This document shows positions 44,417 through 52,575 of a stretch of DNA of 64,000 nt, piece by piece (the stretch's first letter is position 1; the number at the start of each line of letters is the position of its first letter). The translations under genes were made by a program, and so were the position numbers. Under the pieces are notes generated by a model. It searched no databases, was not told the DNA's origin, and saw only the letters and a list, made by a program, of their open reading frames with translations. This DNA is from Rheinheimera lutimaris (GTDB lineage Bacteria; Pseudomonadota; Gammaproteobacteria; Enterobacterales; Alteromonadaceae), in the NCBI RefSeq assembly GCF_013283795.1, contig NZ_JABSOD010000015.1:1-64000 (forward strand). The letters are read 5' to 3'.

Positions 44417-45217
44417 ATGTTGAAGAAGTTATTGCTTGGCGCCACCTGCACTTTGTTGATCGTAGCCTGCGCGCAATCACCCACCGGGCGGCGCCAGATC
44501 ATGCTGTTTAACGATACCGAGCTGAGTAAAATGGGGGCGCAGACGTTTGAAAGCATGAAAGCGGAAACGCCGATTGCGAAAGACGTAAAAACCAATAACT
44601 ATGTGAAATGCGTGGCAAACAGCCTGCTGGCAGTAACACCGGACAGTATGCGGGCGCAAAGCTGGGAAATTGTGGTGTTTGATTCAGACCAGGTCAATGC
44701 CTTTGCACTGCCGGGCGGCAAAATAGGTGTGTATACCGGCCTGTTAAAGGTCGCTGAAAATCAGGACCAACTGGCTGCGGTAGTTGGCCACGAAATAGGC
44801 CACGTTATTGCCGGCCACAGTAACGAGCGTTTATCAACGAACCAGGCGCTACAAACGGTGCTGTCGTTAGGCGATGCCGGCATGAAGGCTTATGGTGTGA
44901 AGTATCAACAGGAGCTGATGACAGCCTTTGGTTTGGGGGCACAGTTGGGCGTTGCCTTACCGTTTAGCCGCGCGCATGAGTCTGAGTCTGACATTATTGG
45001 TCTGGATTTAATGGCCAGGGCCGGTTTTGAGCCGCGCCAGGCAGTGAACTTATGGCAGAACATGGCTGCAGCGGGCGGCGGTGGAACGCCGGAATTTATG
45101 TCAACGCATCCGTTGCCCGAAACACGGATTAAAGATTTACGCGAAAAAATGCCGGCGGCAATGAAAACCTATAACGACCGTAAAGCGGCGTCGTCGTTGC
45201 CCAAGTGCAGTCGTTGA
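44417..45217 (+). CDS. M48-family metallopeptidase lipoprotein (LoiP/YggG-like)
   Basis: A zinc endopeptidase of outer-membrane quality control. The 266-residue product has a lipoprotein signal (lipobox IVAC near residue 18), VNAFALPGGKIGVYTGLL, and the zinc motif HEIGHVIAGH with a downstream ESESDIIGLDLM supplying the third ligand. The start at 44417 (AAGGAT ribosome site) is preferred; an in-frame ATG at 44321 would lie in the dnaJ terminator. Length is near LoiP (252). It has its own promoter region between the terminator and the start. Confidence 0.85.
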   Translation: MLKKLLLGATCTLLIVACAQSPTGRRQIMLFNDTELSKMGAQTFESMKAETPIAKDVKTNNYVKCVANSLLAVTPDSMRAQSWEIVVFDSDQVNAFALPGGKIGVYTGLLKVAENQDQLAAVVGHEIGHVIAGHSNERLSTNQALQTVLSLGDAGMKAYGVKYQQELMTAFGLGAQLGVALPFSRAHESESDIIGLDLMARAGFEPRQAVNLWQNMAAAGGGGTPEFMSTHPLPETRIKDLREKMPAAMKTYNDRKAASSLPKCSR

Positions 45218-45357
45218 TTGTCGGTTTTTTTTACATGTAAACCAGTGAAGCTAAAGTCAATTTTTGATTAGTGATAAAAATCATGGCTTTGGCGCGCTGG
45301 ATTGATTATTGCATGAGCCTTTTAAGTTAATTTGCCGCCAGATTTCGGGAAACAGCT

Positions 45358-45924
45358 ATGGATAGAGATAACGATATGGATGTAAAGGAAACTCAGAACA
45401 GCCGCAGAGCATTTCTGTTTAAAGCCGGCCTTGCCAGTTTGCCGTTGCTGATGTCTTTTAAAAGCAAAGCAACATGGGGTTCTTCATCGTTAAATTGCGG
45501 CTTAAGTGCAACGGCATCACAAATAGCGTCATTTAGTGCGCAAACAGGCAAAACCTGCAAAGAGCAGATTTCTCACAAAGTCTGTGATGTAAACTATTTC
45601 GGTAATCCACATGGTTGTTTCAGAAAGCCTTCATATAAAGTGCACAAGTATAATGGTGTAGAAGTGTGCCAGGATACCAAGTTCAGACAAATATTTGGCG
45701 GAAGTAAAAGGACAAAGCTTGAGCATTGTCTTAACGAAGGTGAAGACAGCTTTGAACGCAATATGAGTTATTGTTTTTTATATGCGTTATATATGGAACG
45801 CGTGCTGAAGCGGTATGGTGAGTTTCCATCGGCAGACGATTTTGTTTACGCTTATAAGCAAGCGATAAATCAGGAGCGTATTGACTTGATGCGGCTGGTT
45901 GCTTTTTATGTTAACGGTTATTAG
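45358..45924 (+). CDS. Cys-rich Tat-exported protein of unknown function
   Basis: I do not recognise a family. The 188-residue protein begins with a twin-arginine signal (SRRAFLFKAGLASLPLLM, Arg16-Arg17), so it should cross the inner membrane folded. The mature part has seven cysteines (47, 67, 76, 87, 104, 124, 139) spaced 9-20 residues apart and a mostly alpha C-terminal third rich in Tyr, Glu and Arg. It heads a cluster with a 66-residue protein, an HprK-related kinase and a nucleotidyltransferase; the gap to the next gene is 47 bases. A GGGAAA ribosome site precedes the ATG. Codon use is more AT-rich than in the neighbouring dnaJ and carAB genes. It may be the target or effector of the kinase module, but that is a guess. 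Confidence 0.7.
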   Translation: MDRDNDMDVKETQNSRRAFLFKAGLASLPLLMSFKSKATWGSSSLNCGLSATASQIASFSAQTGKTCKEQISHKVCDVNYFGNPHGCFRKPSYKVHKYNGVEVCQDTKFRQIFGGSKRTKLEHCLNEGEDSFERNMSYCFLYALYMERVLKRYGEFPSADDFVYAYKQAINQERIDLMRLVAFYVNGY

Positions 45925-45971
45925 ATGACGGTTATTGTATTTGCTGTTTCTGGCGCTGCTGTTATATAAAG

Positions 45972-46172
45972 ATGTTTGTGAAGACATATCCTCCCATTAC
46001 CATGAGTTATGCAGATTGGCTTGTTGCGTGTAACAGCACGCAGAGCCAGTGCATTGCTAATGAGTTGCAGGCAGACAATCAGACGTTCGTGCTGTTGTTT
46101 GATCTTATCGGCCAGGAAACCAGGCTGGTAAGTAAATCTGAGTTACCTGATACTGTTGAACAACCAGAATGA
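45972..46172 (+). CDS. Small protein upstream of the HprK-related kinase
   Basis: A 66-residue protein, or 56 residues if the in-frame ATG at 46002 is used. I cannot assign a family. It holds the segment FVLLFDLIGQETRLVSKSEL. Its stop overlaps the kinase start in ATGA, which argues that it is translated and coupled to the kinase. In annotated HPr-rel-A gene sets a small PqqD-like protein occupies this place; the length and the beta-rich middle would allow a shortened relative, but no motif proves it. The ribosome site is weak at both starts. Confidence 0.55.
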   Translation: MFVKTYPPITMSYADWLVACNSTQSQCIANELQADNQTFVLLFDLIGQETRLVSKSELPDTVEQPE

Positions 46173-47026
46173 GTGAGTACAATTTCGCGTTACACACTTA
46201 TCCGTTCTCGCTGATAGTCAGTAATAGATCAAACTATCTGTACGATGCTGTAAAGCAGCTATATCCTGCCACTGTACTGGGTCCGATAGCGCCTGATACC
46301 GTTTATGATTTCGACTTAAAAGTTGAGCGGCGCTGGCTGGGGCTGCGCTCAGACTACTATGTTGGCTCGGCATCTGAGCATTTCAGAATGACGAATAAAG
46401 CTCATTTACCGGCTATTTTTGAATGGGCGTTTAACTGGAGTATTGCATCCTTTCAACATCATTATCTGGCGTTTCATGCAGCTGTGTTGCAAAAGGGGGA
46501 TGTAAGTATAATATTGCCGGCTGAACCCGGAGCCGGTAAGAGTACACTCAGTGCGTTACTGATGTTACAGGGCTGGCGACTACTGTCAGACGAAACCTGT
46601 CTGATTGATCTGCAAAGCGCTGACATTGTGCCTTGTGTCAGGCCTGTCAGCTTAAAAAATAAATCTTTAGACGTTATCCGGCAGCGCTATCCTGCAGCAG
46701 CAATGGCACTGAATATTCCTGACACTATTAAAGGTACGGTTGGCTATTTGTTGCCTACAACAATCAGTTGGCACGGCTATCAGCAATCGTGCGTTGCGAC
46801 ACACATTATTTTTCCGCGCTATGACAGCGACTGTTACAGTACTATTTTTGCTCCTGTAAGCCTTGGGCAAGGCATTATGCAGCTGATAAATAACTCATTT
46901 AATTATTCTGTACTGGGTGCAGAAGGCTTTGCAGCGCTTAGTCAATTATGCCGCACTGTAACTATGCTGCAGTTAACTTATGCTGATACTGATGAAGCAT
47001 TGTCTCTGCTGGAGAAGCTTAGTTGA
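46169..47026 (+). CDS. HprK-related kinase (HPr-rel-A type)
   Basis: A 285-residue protein related to the C-terminal kinase domain of HPr kinase/phosphorylase. It has a P-loop PGAGKST (about 120-126), the acidic pair Asp141-Glu142 in LLSDETCLI (the HprK-like Walker B position) and the PVSLKNKS segment. The N-terminal half lacks the HPr kinase N domain and contains a Trp/Tyr-rich region. The real substrate is unknown; no HPr gene is nearby. Related kinases occur with a PqqD-like protein and a nucleotidyltransferase, and kinases of this fold modify lasso peptides in some Bacillales. It overlaps its neighbours by 4 bases on both sides. Confidence 0.8.
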   Translation: MSEYNFALHTYPFSLIVSNRSNYLYDAVKQLYPATVLGPIAPDTVYDFDLKVERRWLGLRSDYYVGSASEHFRMTNKAHLPAIFEWAFNWSIASFQHHYLAFHAAVLQKGDVSIILPAEPGAGKSTLSALLMLQGWRLLSDETCLIDLQSADIVPCVRPVSLKNKSLDVIRQRYPAAAMALNIPDTIKGTVGYLLPTTISWHGYQQSCVATHIIFPRYDSDCYSTIFAPVSLGQGIMQLINNSFNYSVLGAEGFAALSQLCRTVTMLQLTYADTDEALSLLEKLS

Positions 47027-48075
47027 CGTCTCATACATTGCAGTTTTTCAGATCGCCCGGGCACTATGCTGCTAACGCAGGCGCGACTGATTGGACGCAG
47101 TTGTTAACAGAGTTGCGTAAGCATGGTCTGCTGGCTAAAGCCTATTTTAAACTGTACCAGTGTGAGGGGTATCCGCAAATACCCTTAGCGGTTCGCCGTC
47201 AGCTTGGATCCGGTGCCAGATATGCAGCTAAACAACAACAATCGTTGTTTGCTGAGCTAATGCAATTAGAAATGTTGGTGCAGCAAGCAGAGCATCCCTG
47301 CCTGTTACTGAAAGGGGCAGCTTATCGTGCACTGGCTTTACCGGTCAGTTTCGGCCGGCTATTTTCCGATATTGACGTGCTGGTACCTGCCGCGTTTTTT
47401 ACCAAGTTTAAAAATAGACTGTTTTTTAAAGGGTTTTATGAGCCTGAATTGCCGGAGTATGATCGGCAATACTATTTACGTTGGTCGCACCAACATCCTC
47501 CTTTGCAGCATTTTGACCGTGACACCGTTATTGATTTACATCATCAGATATTTCCGGCAGCGTCAGCGACTAAAATCAATATCGAGCGATTTTTTTTACA
47601 GGCGGAAGAGGTAGCGGGTTCAGCGTTTAAGGTACCTTGCCTGGAACACATGTTTATTCATGCGTCTGTGCATTTGTTCTGGCAAGAAGAAACACACAGA
47701 AGCTTAAAAGATATTATTGATTTAAATGAATTATTTTTGGATGTAGTAGCAGCCGATAAGTTAGAGTCATTAGCTGCAGAGGCACAACAAACCGGCACAG
47801 TGAAGGCTGTGAATAACGTGATATATGTGCTGGCTAAACTTTTCGACCATGATATGGCTGCTTACTTTGCGCTTAAAAGCAGCTCACGACCACAACGTTT
47901 AATATCATGGTTGTTTGTCAGAACGTTGACAGATACAGGCCCACTGGCTGCGATATGTAAAATGCTATGGTTTGTCCGGGGCCACAGTCTTAAAATGCGT
48001 TGGTACATTCTGCTGTATCATAGTGTAGCCAAGCCAGCGTTTTATCTGAAACGCTGGCTGCTTAAATCTGCTTGA
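47023..48075 (+). CDS. Nucleotidyltransferase-fold protein (NTP_transf_5 type)
   Basis: A 350-residue protein with the nucleotidyltransferase signature GRLFSDIDVLV (Asp116 and Asp118, preceded by CLLLKGAAYRAL) and the later DLHHQIFP region seen in the NTP_transf_5 family. It starts with TTG overlapping the kinase stop (TTGA); no in-frame ATG lies near. It is probably a partner of the kinase in modifying a protein or peptide. The acceptor is unknown. A perfect 11-base hairpin lies within its last codons (48032-48059). Confidence 0.78.
   Translation: MTSHTLQFFRSPGHYAANAGATDWTQLLTELRKHGLLAKAYFKLYQCEGYPQIPLAVRRQLGSGARYAAKQQQSLFAELMQLEMLVQQAEHPCLLLKGAAYRALALPVSFGRLFSDIDVLVPAAFFTKFKNRLFFKGFYEPELPEYDRQYYLRWSHQHPPLQHFDRDTVIDLHHQIFPAASATKINIERFFLQAEEVAGSAFKVPCLEHMFIHASVHLFWQEETHRSLKDIIDLNELFLDVVAADKLESLAAEAQQTGTVKAVNNVIYVLAKLFDHDMAAYFALKSSSRPQRLISWLFVRTLTDTGPLAAICKMLWFVRGHSLKMRWYILLYHSVAKPAFYLKRWLLKSA
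48032..48059. other. Perfect hairpin inside the 3' end of the nucleotidyltransferase gene
   Basis: AGCCAGCGTTT and AAACGCTGGCT form an 11-base stem with a 6-base loop, in coding sequence 14 bases before the stop codon. There is no T run after it on either strand. It lies where the operon meets the convergent nhaC gene, so it may block 3' exonucleases or act as a Rho-linked end. Confidence 0.6.
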
Positions 48076-48096
48076 ACAACAGCAACTTGCCGATCA

Positions 48097-49407
48097 TCAG
48101 TTTTTTCTGGCGAGAATAATCAATAGCGCCACCAGTAACAGAATTAAGCAGTAATAACTTTGGCTAACTACCTGCCATGGCGATATGCCAAAGCTGGCAC
48201 CGAGCAGCAGTGCCTGGGCACCGTAAGGCACTAATCCCTGACTGATACAGGCAAAAATGTCCAGCAAGCTGGCACTGCGCCGCGGCGTAATGTGATGCTG
48301 CTGTGCCAGTGTTTTGGCTACGTCACCGGTTAACACTATCGCCACCGTATTATTGGCAATACACAGGTTACTGCTAAACGCTAATGCCGCTATTGCCAGT
48401 TGCTGCGCTTTATTTCCGGCCAGTTTCAGCCGGTTTGCCGTTTGCTGAATTTTACCGGCGATCCACTGCAAGCCACCTTGTTGCTTAATAAACTCACTTA
48501 ATGCACTTACCAGCATCGCCAGTAAGAATATTTCCTGCACATTAGCAAATCCCGTTGCTATGTCTTTGCCCAGGTTAGCCATAGCATAATCAGCAAATAA
48601 TGCACCCTGCAGTGCGGCCAGCACTATGCCTAACAGCAGCACTACAAACACATTTAATCCCATTACGGCCAGCAGCAGAATGGCGGCATAAGGCAGTACG
48701 CCGCTCCAGTTTACCTGGTCAATCTGGATTGGTGCGCCCTCGTTAGCCAGTAAAACATATAACAACAACGTTAAGGCGGCAGCCGGCAGGGCAATTTTGA
48801 TGTTTTCGCGAAATTTGTCTGCCATCTGTGCGCCCTGAGTGCGGGTAGAGGCAATGGTAGTATCAGAGATAATGGATAAGTTATCACCGAACATGGCACC
48901 GCTTAGCAGTACGCCAGCCACTAATGCCTGCTCCAGCCCCGCCTGATTGGCCAGGCCAACGGCAATCGGCGCTAAGGCGCCTATGGTACCCATAGAGGTG
49001 CCCATAGCGGTAGATACCAGCGCAGCAATAACAAATAACCCCGGTAACAACCAGGGTGCCGGTACCAAACTCAGGCCGGCATTGACGGCGGCATCAACAC
49101 CGCCGGTGGCGGTCGCCACACTGGCAAAGGCGCCGGCCAGCAAGTAGATAATACACATGGTAATAATGTTGCTGTTACCGGCACCTTTGATCATCACATC
49201 TATCGATTGCTGCAACGGCGCCCGGTGCAGCCAGATGGCCAGTATCAGCGCCGGAATAATGGCAACATGGCCCGGTAGCTGATAAAACGCATAGGCCACA
49301 TCCTGGCTTTGCAAATACAAGCCGGTGCCGAGAAACAGCGCGACAAAAAACAGTAATGGTAACAACGAGCGCCTGGCACCCGCTGGCGCCTGCGTAATAT
49401 CGTTCAT
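48097..49407 (-). CDS. NhaC-family sodium/proton antiporter
   Basis: Exports sodium in exchange for protons across the inner membrane. The 436-residue protein has about 11 membrane spans and NhaC-family motifs including GTSMGTIGALAPIA, GAMFGDNLSIISDTTIA and ANNTVAIVLTGDVAK. Length is typical. It is convergent with the kinase operon (21-base gap) and divergent from the LplT-PlsC gene. Other ion-transporter-superfamily substrates, such as malate/lactate exchange, cannot be excluded. Confidence 0.82.
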   Translation of the reverse strand: MNDITQAPAGARRSLLPLLFFVALFLGTGLYLQSQDVAYAFYQLPGHVAIIPALILAIWLHRAPLQQSIDVMIKGAGNSNIITMCIIYLLAGAFASVATATGGVDAAVNAGLSLVPAPWLLPGLFVIAALVSTAMGTSMGTIGALAPIAVGLANQAGLEQALVAGVLLSGAMFGDNLSIISDTTIASTRTQGAQMADKFRENIKIALPAAALTLLLYVLLANEGAPIQIDQVNWSGVLPYAAILLLAVMGLNVFVVLLLGIVLAALQGALFADYAMANLGKDIATGFANVQEIFLLAMLVSALSEFIKQQGGLQWIAGKIQQTANRLKLAGNKAQQLAIAALAFSSNLCIANNTVAIVLTGDVAKTLAQQHHITPRRSASLLDIFACISQGLVPYGAQALLLGASFGISPWQVVSQSYYCLILLLVALLIILARKN

Positions 49408-49581
49408 AGCTTATACCTTATCAAAGCACCGGCTGAACAACAGCCGCAATGGTTGCGCAATATATAGATGGCTAGATGGCCTGTCAATTTCATCCGCCGG
49501 TTTTCTGCTCTGGTATAAGCTACCTGAGTTGATTATGCTGGCAACTTATTTATTACTATCTGTTTTTCCGACGGAGTGACT

Positions 49582-51453
49582 ATGTCGCAACAGCGCTTAA
49601 TCAACAGCAAACGTTTTTTGCCGTTTTTTCTTACTCAGGCCAGCGGCGCTTTTAATGACAACGTGTTTAAAAATGCGCTGATGTTAATATTGGCTTTTAC
49701 CGCGGCTAATGCGTTGCCGTGGGATACCGATTTAACCATGAACCTGGCGGCCGGCTTGTTTATTCTGCCGTTTTTATTGTTTTCCGCCACTGCCGGTACC
49801 CTGGCTGATGCGGTGTGTAAAACCAAATTAATCCGGGCGCTAAAGCTGCTGGAGATTGGCCTGATGTTGTTGGCTGGTCTGGCATTTTATTTTCAGCAGT
49901 ATCTGCTGTTGCTGGGGTTGCTGTTTTTAATGGGCAGCCAGTCGGCGTTTTTTGGCCCGGTAAAATACGCTATTTTACCGCAGCTGTTAACCGACAAAGA
50001 GCTGCTGGCCGGCAATGCCTGGGTTGAAATGGGCACCTTTGTTGCTATTTTACTCGGTACCATTACCGGCGGTTTATTGGTCGGGCTGGCCGACGCGCCG
50101 CTGTGGATTGCTGGCGTAGTAGTGCTGTTTTCTGTTCTGGGTTATCTGATAAGCCGGCATATTCCGGCGGTGGGGGAAGTGCACAACGCCGATAATTTTC
50201 GCTTTGCCCCCTGGCAACAAACCAAGGCGACTATCAGCATCAGTTACGCCAACCGTACCTTGTATTTAGCTATTATGGCCATCAGCTGGTTTTGGTTTTT
50301 AGGTGCCAGCTATTTAACTCAGTTTCCTAACTTCACTAAAACCGTGCTCGGTGGTGATAATACGGTAGTAACGGCATTGTTGGTGGCATTTTCCGTTGGC
50401 GTGGGTATAGGCTCTATGCTGTGTGAGCGTTTATCCGGCGACAGAGTAGAGCTTGGCATAGTGCCGATTGGCTCTGTCGGTTTAACGGTGTTTGGCGTTA
50501 GTTTGTTTTTCAGCAGCCCGGCAGCGTTGCCGGCAGAGCTGCTTAACCTGCCACAGTTTTTAGCCACGGCATTCGGCTGGTGGGTGCTGACAGATCTGAC
50601 ATTAATCGGCGTATTTGGCGGCTTATTTATTGTGCCGCTGTATGCATTGTTACAACAGCGTGCCGAGCCGCAGCAACGGGCGCGGGTTATTGCCGCTAAC
50701 AACATTTTTAATGCGCTGTTTATGGTGGTAAGCGCGATTGCCGGTATCGTGTTTTTAACCGTGCTGGATTTAGCTATTCCGGAGTATTTTTTAATCCTCG
50801 CCATAATGAACGCTGTGGTGGCGCTGTATGTATACAGCCAGGTGCCGGAGTTTGCCCTGCGGTTTGTTATTTATCTGCTAAGTCATACTACGTACAGAGT
50901 GCGTAGCAACGGGCTGGAACATATTCCGGCCGATGGCGCAGCGGTGCTGGTAGCTAACCATGTCAGCTATGTCGATGCGTTGCTGATTGCCGGAGCGGTG
51001 CGCCGGCCGGTGCGGTTTGTAATGGAAAAAGCCATTTACGATTTGCCGGTAGCTAATTGGCTGTTTAAAGCGGCGCGCACCATTCCTATTTGCTCAAAGC
51101 AGAAAAATGAGCAGGTATACGAAGCCGCATTTGCCAGCATTAAGCGCGAGCTGGAAGCGGGCAACCTGGTGTGTATCTTCCCGGAAGGGCGCTTAACCAA
51201 AAGCGGTGAGATTGACAGCTTTCGTCCCGGCATTGAGCGTATATTAGCTGAGACACCGGTGCCGGTCGTGCCAATGGCGCTGCAGGGGTTATGGGGCTCG
51301 TTTTTCAGCCATCATGGTAACGGCGCCTTTAAGTTTAAAGGCCGTTTTTGGTCAAAGGTGCAGCTGATAGCAAGCCCGTCTGTGCCGCCACAGCACGCCA
51401 GTGCGGCCGAATTGGAGCAGCAAGTGCGGTTGTTACGGGGCGATAGCGCCTGA
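49582..51453 (+). CDS. LplT-PlsC fusion: lysophospholipid flippase with acyltransferase
   Basis: The 623-residue protein joins a 12-helix MFS domain of the LplT type (about 1-415; FLTQASGAFNDNVFKNALM, GSQSAFFGPVKYAILPQLL) to a PlsC acyltransferase (about 430-623) with the NHVSYVD box (His460, Asp465) and the FPEGR motif (Glu535). It would flip lysophospholipids inward and re-acylate them. E. coli uses separate LplT and Aas, and longer fusions elsewhere add an acyl-ACP synthetase domain, which is absent here. The ATG at 49582 has ACGGAG upstream. Confidence 0.87.
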   Translation: MSQQRLINSKRFLPFFLTQASGAFNDNVFKNALMLILAFTAANALPWDTDLTMNLAAGLFILPFLLFSATAGTLADAVCKTKLIRALKLLEIGLMLLAGLAFYFQQYLLLLGLLFLMGSQSAFFGPVKYAILPQLLTDKELLAGNAWVEMGTFVAILLGTITGGLLVGLADAPLWIAGVVVLFSVLGYLISRHIPAVGEVHNADNFRFAPWQQTKATISISYANRTLYLAIMAISWFWFLGASYLTQFPNFTKTVLGGDNTVVTALLVAFSVGVGIGSMLCERLSGDRVELGIVPIGSVGLTVFGVSLFFSSPAALPAELLNLPQFLATAFGWWVLTDLTLIGVFGGLFIVPLYALLQQRAEPQQRARVIAANNIFNALFMVVSAIAGIVFLTVLDLAIPEYFLILAIMNAVVALYVYSQVPEFALRFVIYLLSHTTYRVRSNGLEHIPADGAAVLVANHVSYVDALLIAGAVRRPVRFVMEKAIYDLPVANWLFKAARTIPICSKQKNEQVYEAAFASIKRELEAGNLVCIFPEGRLTKSGEIDSFRPGIERILAETPVPVVPMALQGLWGSFFSHHGNGAFKFKGRFWSKVQLIASPSVPPQHASAAELEQQVRLLRGDSA

Positions 51454-51568
51454 CACCGTTTACTGCTGCCCGGTTTATTTTTAGCTGTAAAGATGGCTAT
51501 TTTACTTCCCCCTACCGGCGGCTTTTGCTCTAATAGCCGCCATTGTTATTTTTATGCAGAGCTTTTGT

Positions 51569-52378
51569 ATGCCATCTATCGGAATTTTTGGCGCTAACGG
51601 CCGCATGGGTCGGGCGTTAATTACGGTTGCTAAAGAACAGCAGCTACATCTTACTGCCGCTACTGTGCGTGCCGGTTCTGAGCTTGCCGGTGTTGATGCC
51701 GGTGAGCTGGCCGGTGTCGGTAAACTGGGCCTGCCACTTGGCATTACCGGCAGCGACAGCATAAACAACGCCGATATCTGGGTTGACTTCACCATGCCGG
51801 ATGCCATGCTTGCGCACCTGGCGCTGGCGGTTGCGGGCAAAAAAGCCATGGTAATAGGTGTGACCGGTTTAACCGATGTGCAATATCAGCAGGTACAGCA
51901 AGCGGCTAAGCATATTCCGATTGTGTGGGCACCGAATATGAGTGTCGGGGTAAACCTGCTGCTGCATTTGGTACAAACTGCCGCCAAAGTGATGGGGCAA
52001 ACGGCCGATATTGAAATTATTGAAGCGCATCATCGCTTTAAAAAAGATGCCCCTTCAGGCACGGCTATGGCTATCGGCTCCAGCATTGCTAAAGCGTTGG
52101 ACCGCGATTTGGCGAAGGTTGCGGTATATGGCCGTGAGGGTATTACCGGTGAGCGAGAGCAGCAAACTATCGGCTTTGCCACCGTGCGTGGCGGCGACAT
52201 TATTGGCGACCACACCGCCTTATTTGCCGATTTAGGCGAAAGACTGGAAATTACTCACAAAGCATCCAGCCGTAACACCTTTGCCCAAGGCGCACTGCGT
52301 GCTGCTCTGTGGTTGCAAAATAAACAGCCCGGACTTTATTCTATGCAACAAGTGTTAGGTTTGGCAGATTTAAGCTAA
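51569..52378 (+). CDS. dapB: 4-hydroxy-tetrahydrodipicolinate reductase DapB
   Basis: NAD(P)H-dependent step in lysine and diaminopimelate synthesis. The 269-residue protein has the Rossmann motif [24 protein letters not shown], the active-site [15 protein letters not shown] and the [14 protein letters not shown] end. The ATG at 51569 gives the family N-terminus; an ATG 15 bases earlier is also in frame. It is followed by carAB, the order common in gammaproteobacteria. Confidence 0.95.
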   Translation: MPSIGIFGANGRMGRALITVAKEQQLHLTAATVRAGSELAGVDAGELAGVGKLGLPLGITGSDSINNADIWVDFTMPDAMLAHLALAVAGKKAMVIGVTGLTDVQYQQVQQAAKHIPIVWAPNMSVGVNLLLHLVQTAAKVMGQTADIEIIEAHHRFKKDAPSGTAMAIGSSIAKALDRDLAKVAVYGREGITGEREQQTIGFATVRGGDIIGDHTALFADLGERLEITHKASSRNTFAQGALRAALWLQNKQPGLYSMQQVLGLADLS

Positions 52379-52516
52379 CTTTTTGCGCTATTAAGCTTAA
52401 AAACGGGTTAAAGGTGCCATTTGTAATAAAATTCAAAAAAAGCATAGCTAAATATCCTTCGATCGCCTAAAATAGTCAGGTTTGCCTAAGGCAAATCGGG
52501 TATCACATTTTGGGTC

Positions 52517-52558
52517 AAAACGGGTTGTAAAACAGTGTCAGGTTTTCGCCCGTTTTTT
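52517..52558 (+). promoter_or_regulatory. Terminator-like leader hairpin before carA
   Basis: Outer arms AAAACGGG (52517-52524) and CCCGTTTT (52549-52556) enclose an inner AAAAC/GTTTT pair and end in a T run only 8 bases before the carA Shine-Dalgarno sequence. It could act as a pyrimidine- or translation-dependent attenuator. The rest of the gap 52379-52516 is AT-rich and should hold the promoter, but I cannot place it. Confidence 0.5.
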
Positions 52559-52575
52559 GCTGTTTGGAGGTTATC

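Noticed and set aside
45290..45325. Sigma-54-like promoter before the Tat protein gene (TGGCGCG and a later TTGCA)
   Set aside because: The distance between the GG and GC elements is too long for sigma-54.
45925..45969. 14-codon frame directly after the Tat gene stop, ending just before the 66-residue gene
   Set aside because: Too short, no ribosome site of its own, and no coding signature; chance frame is the simpler reading.
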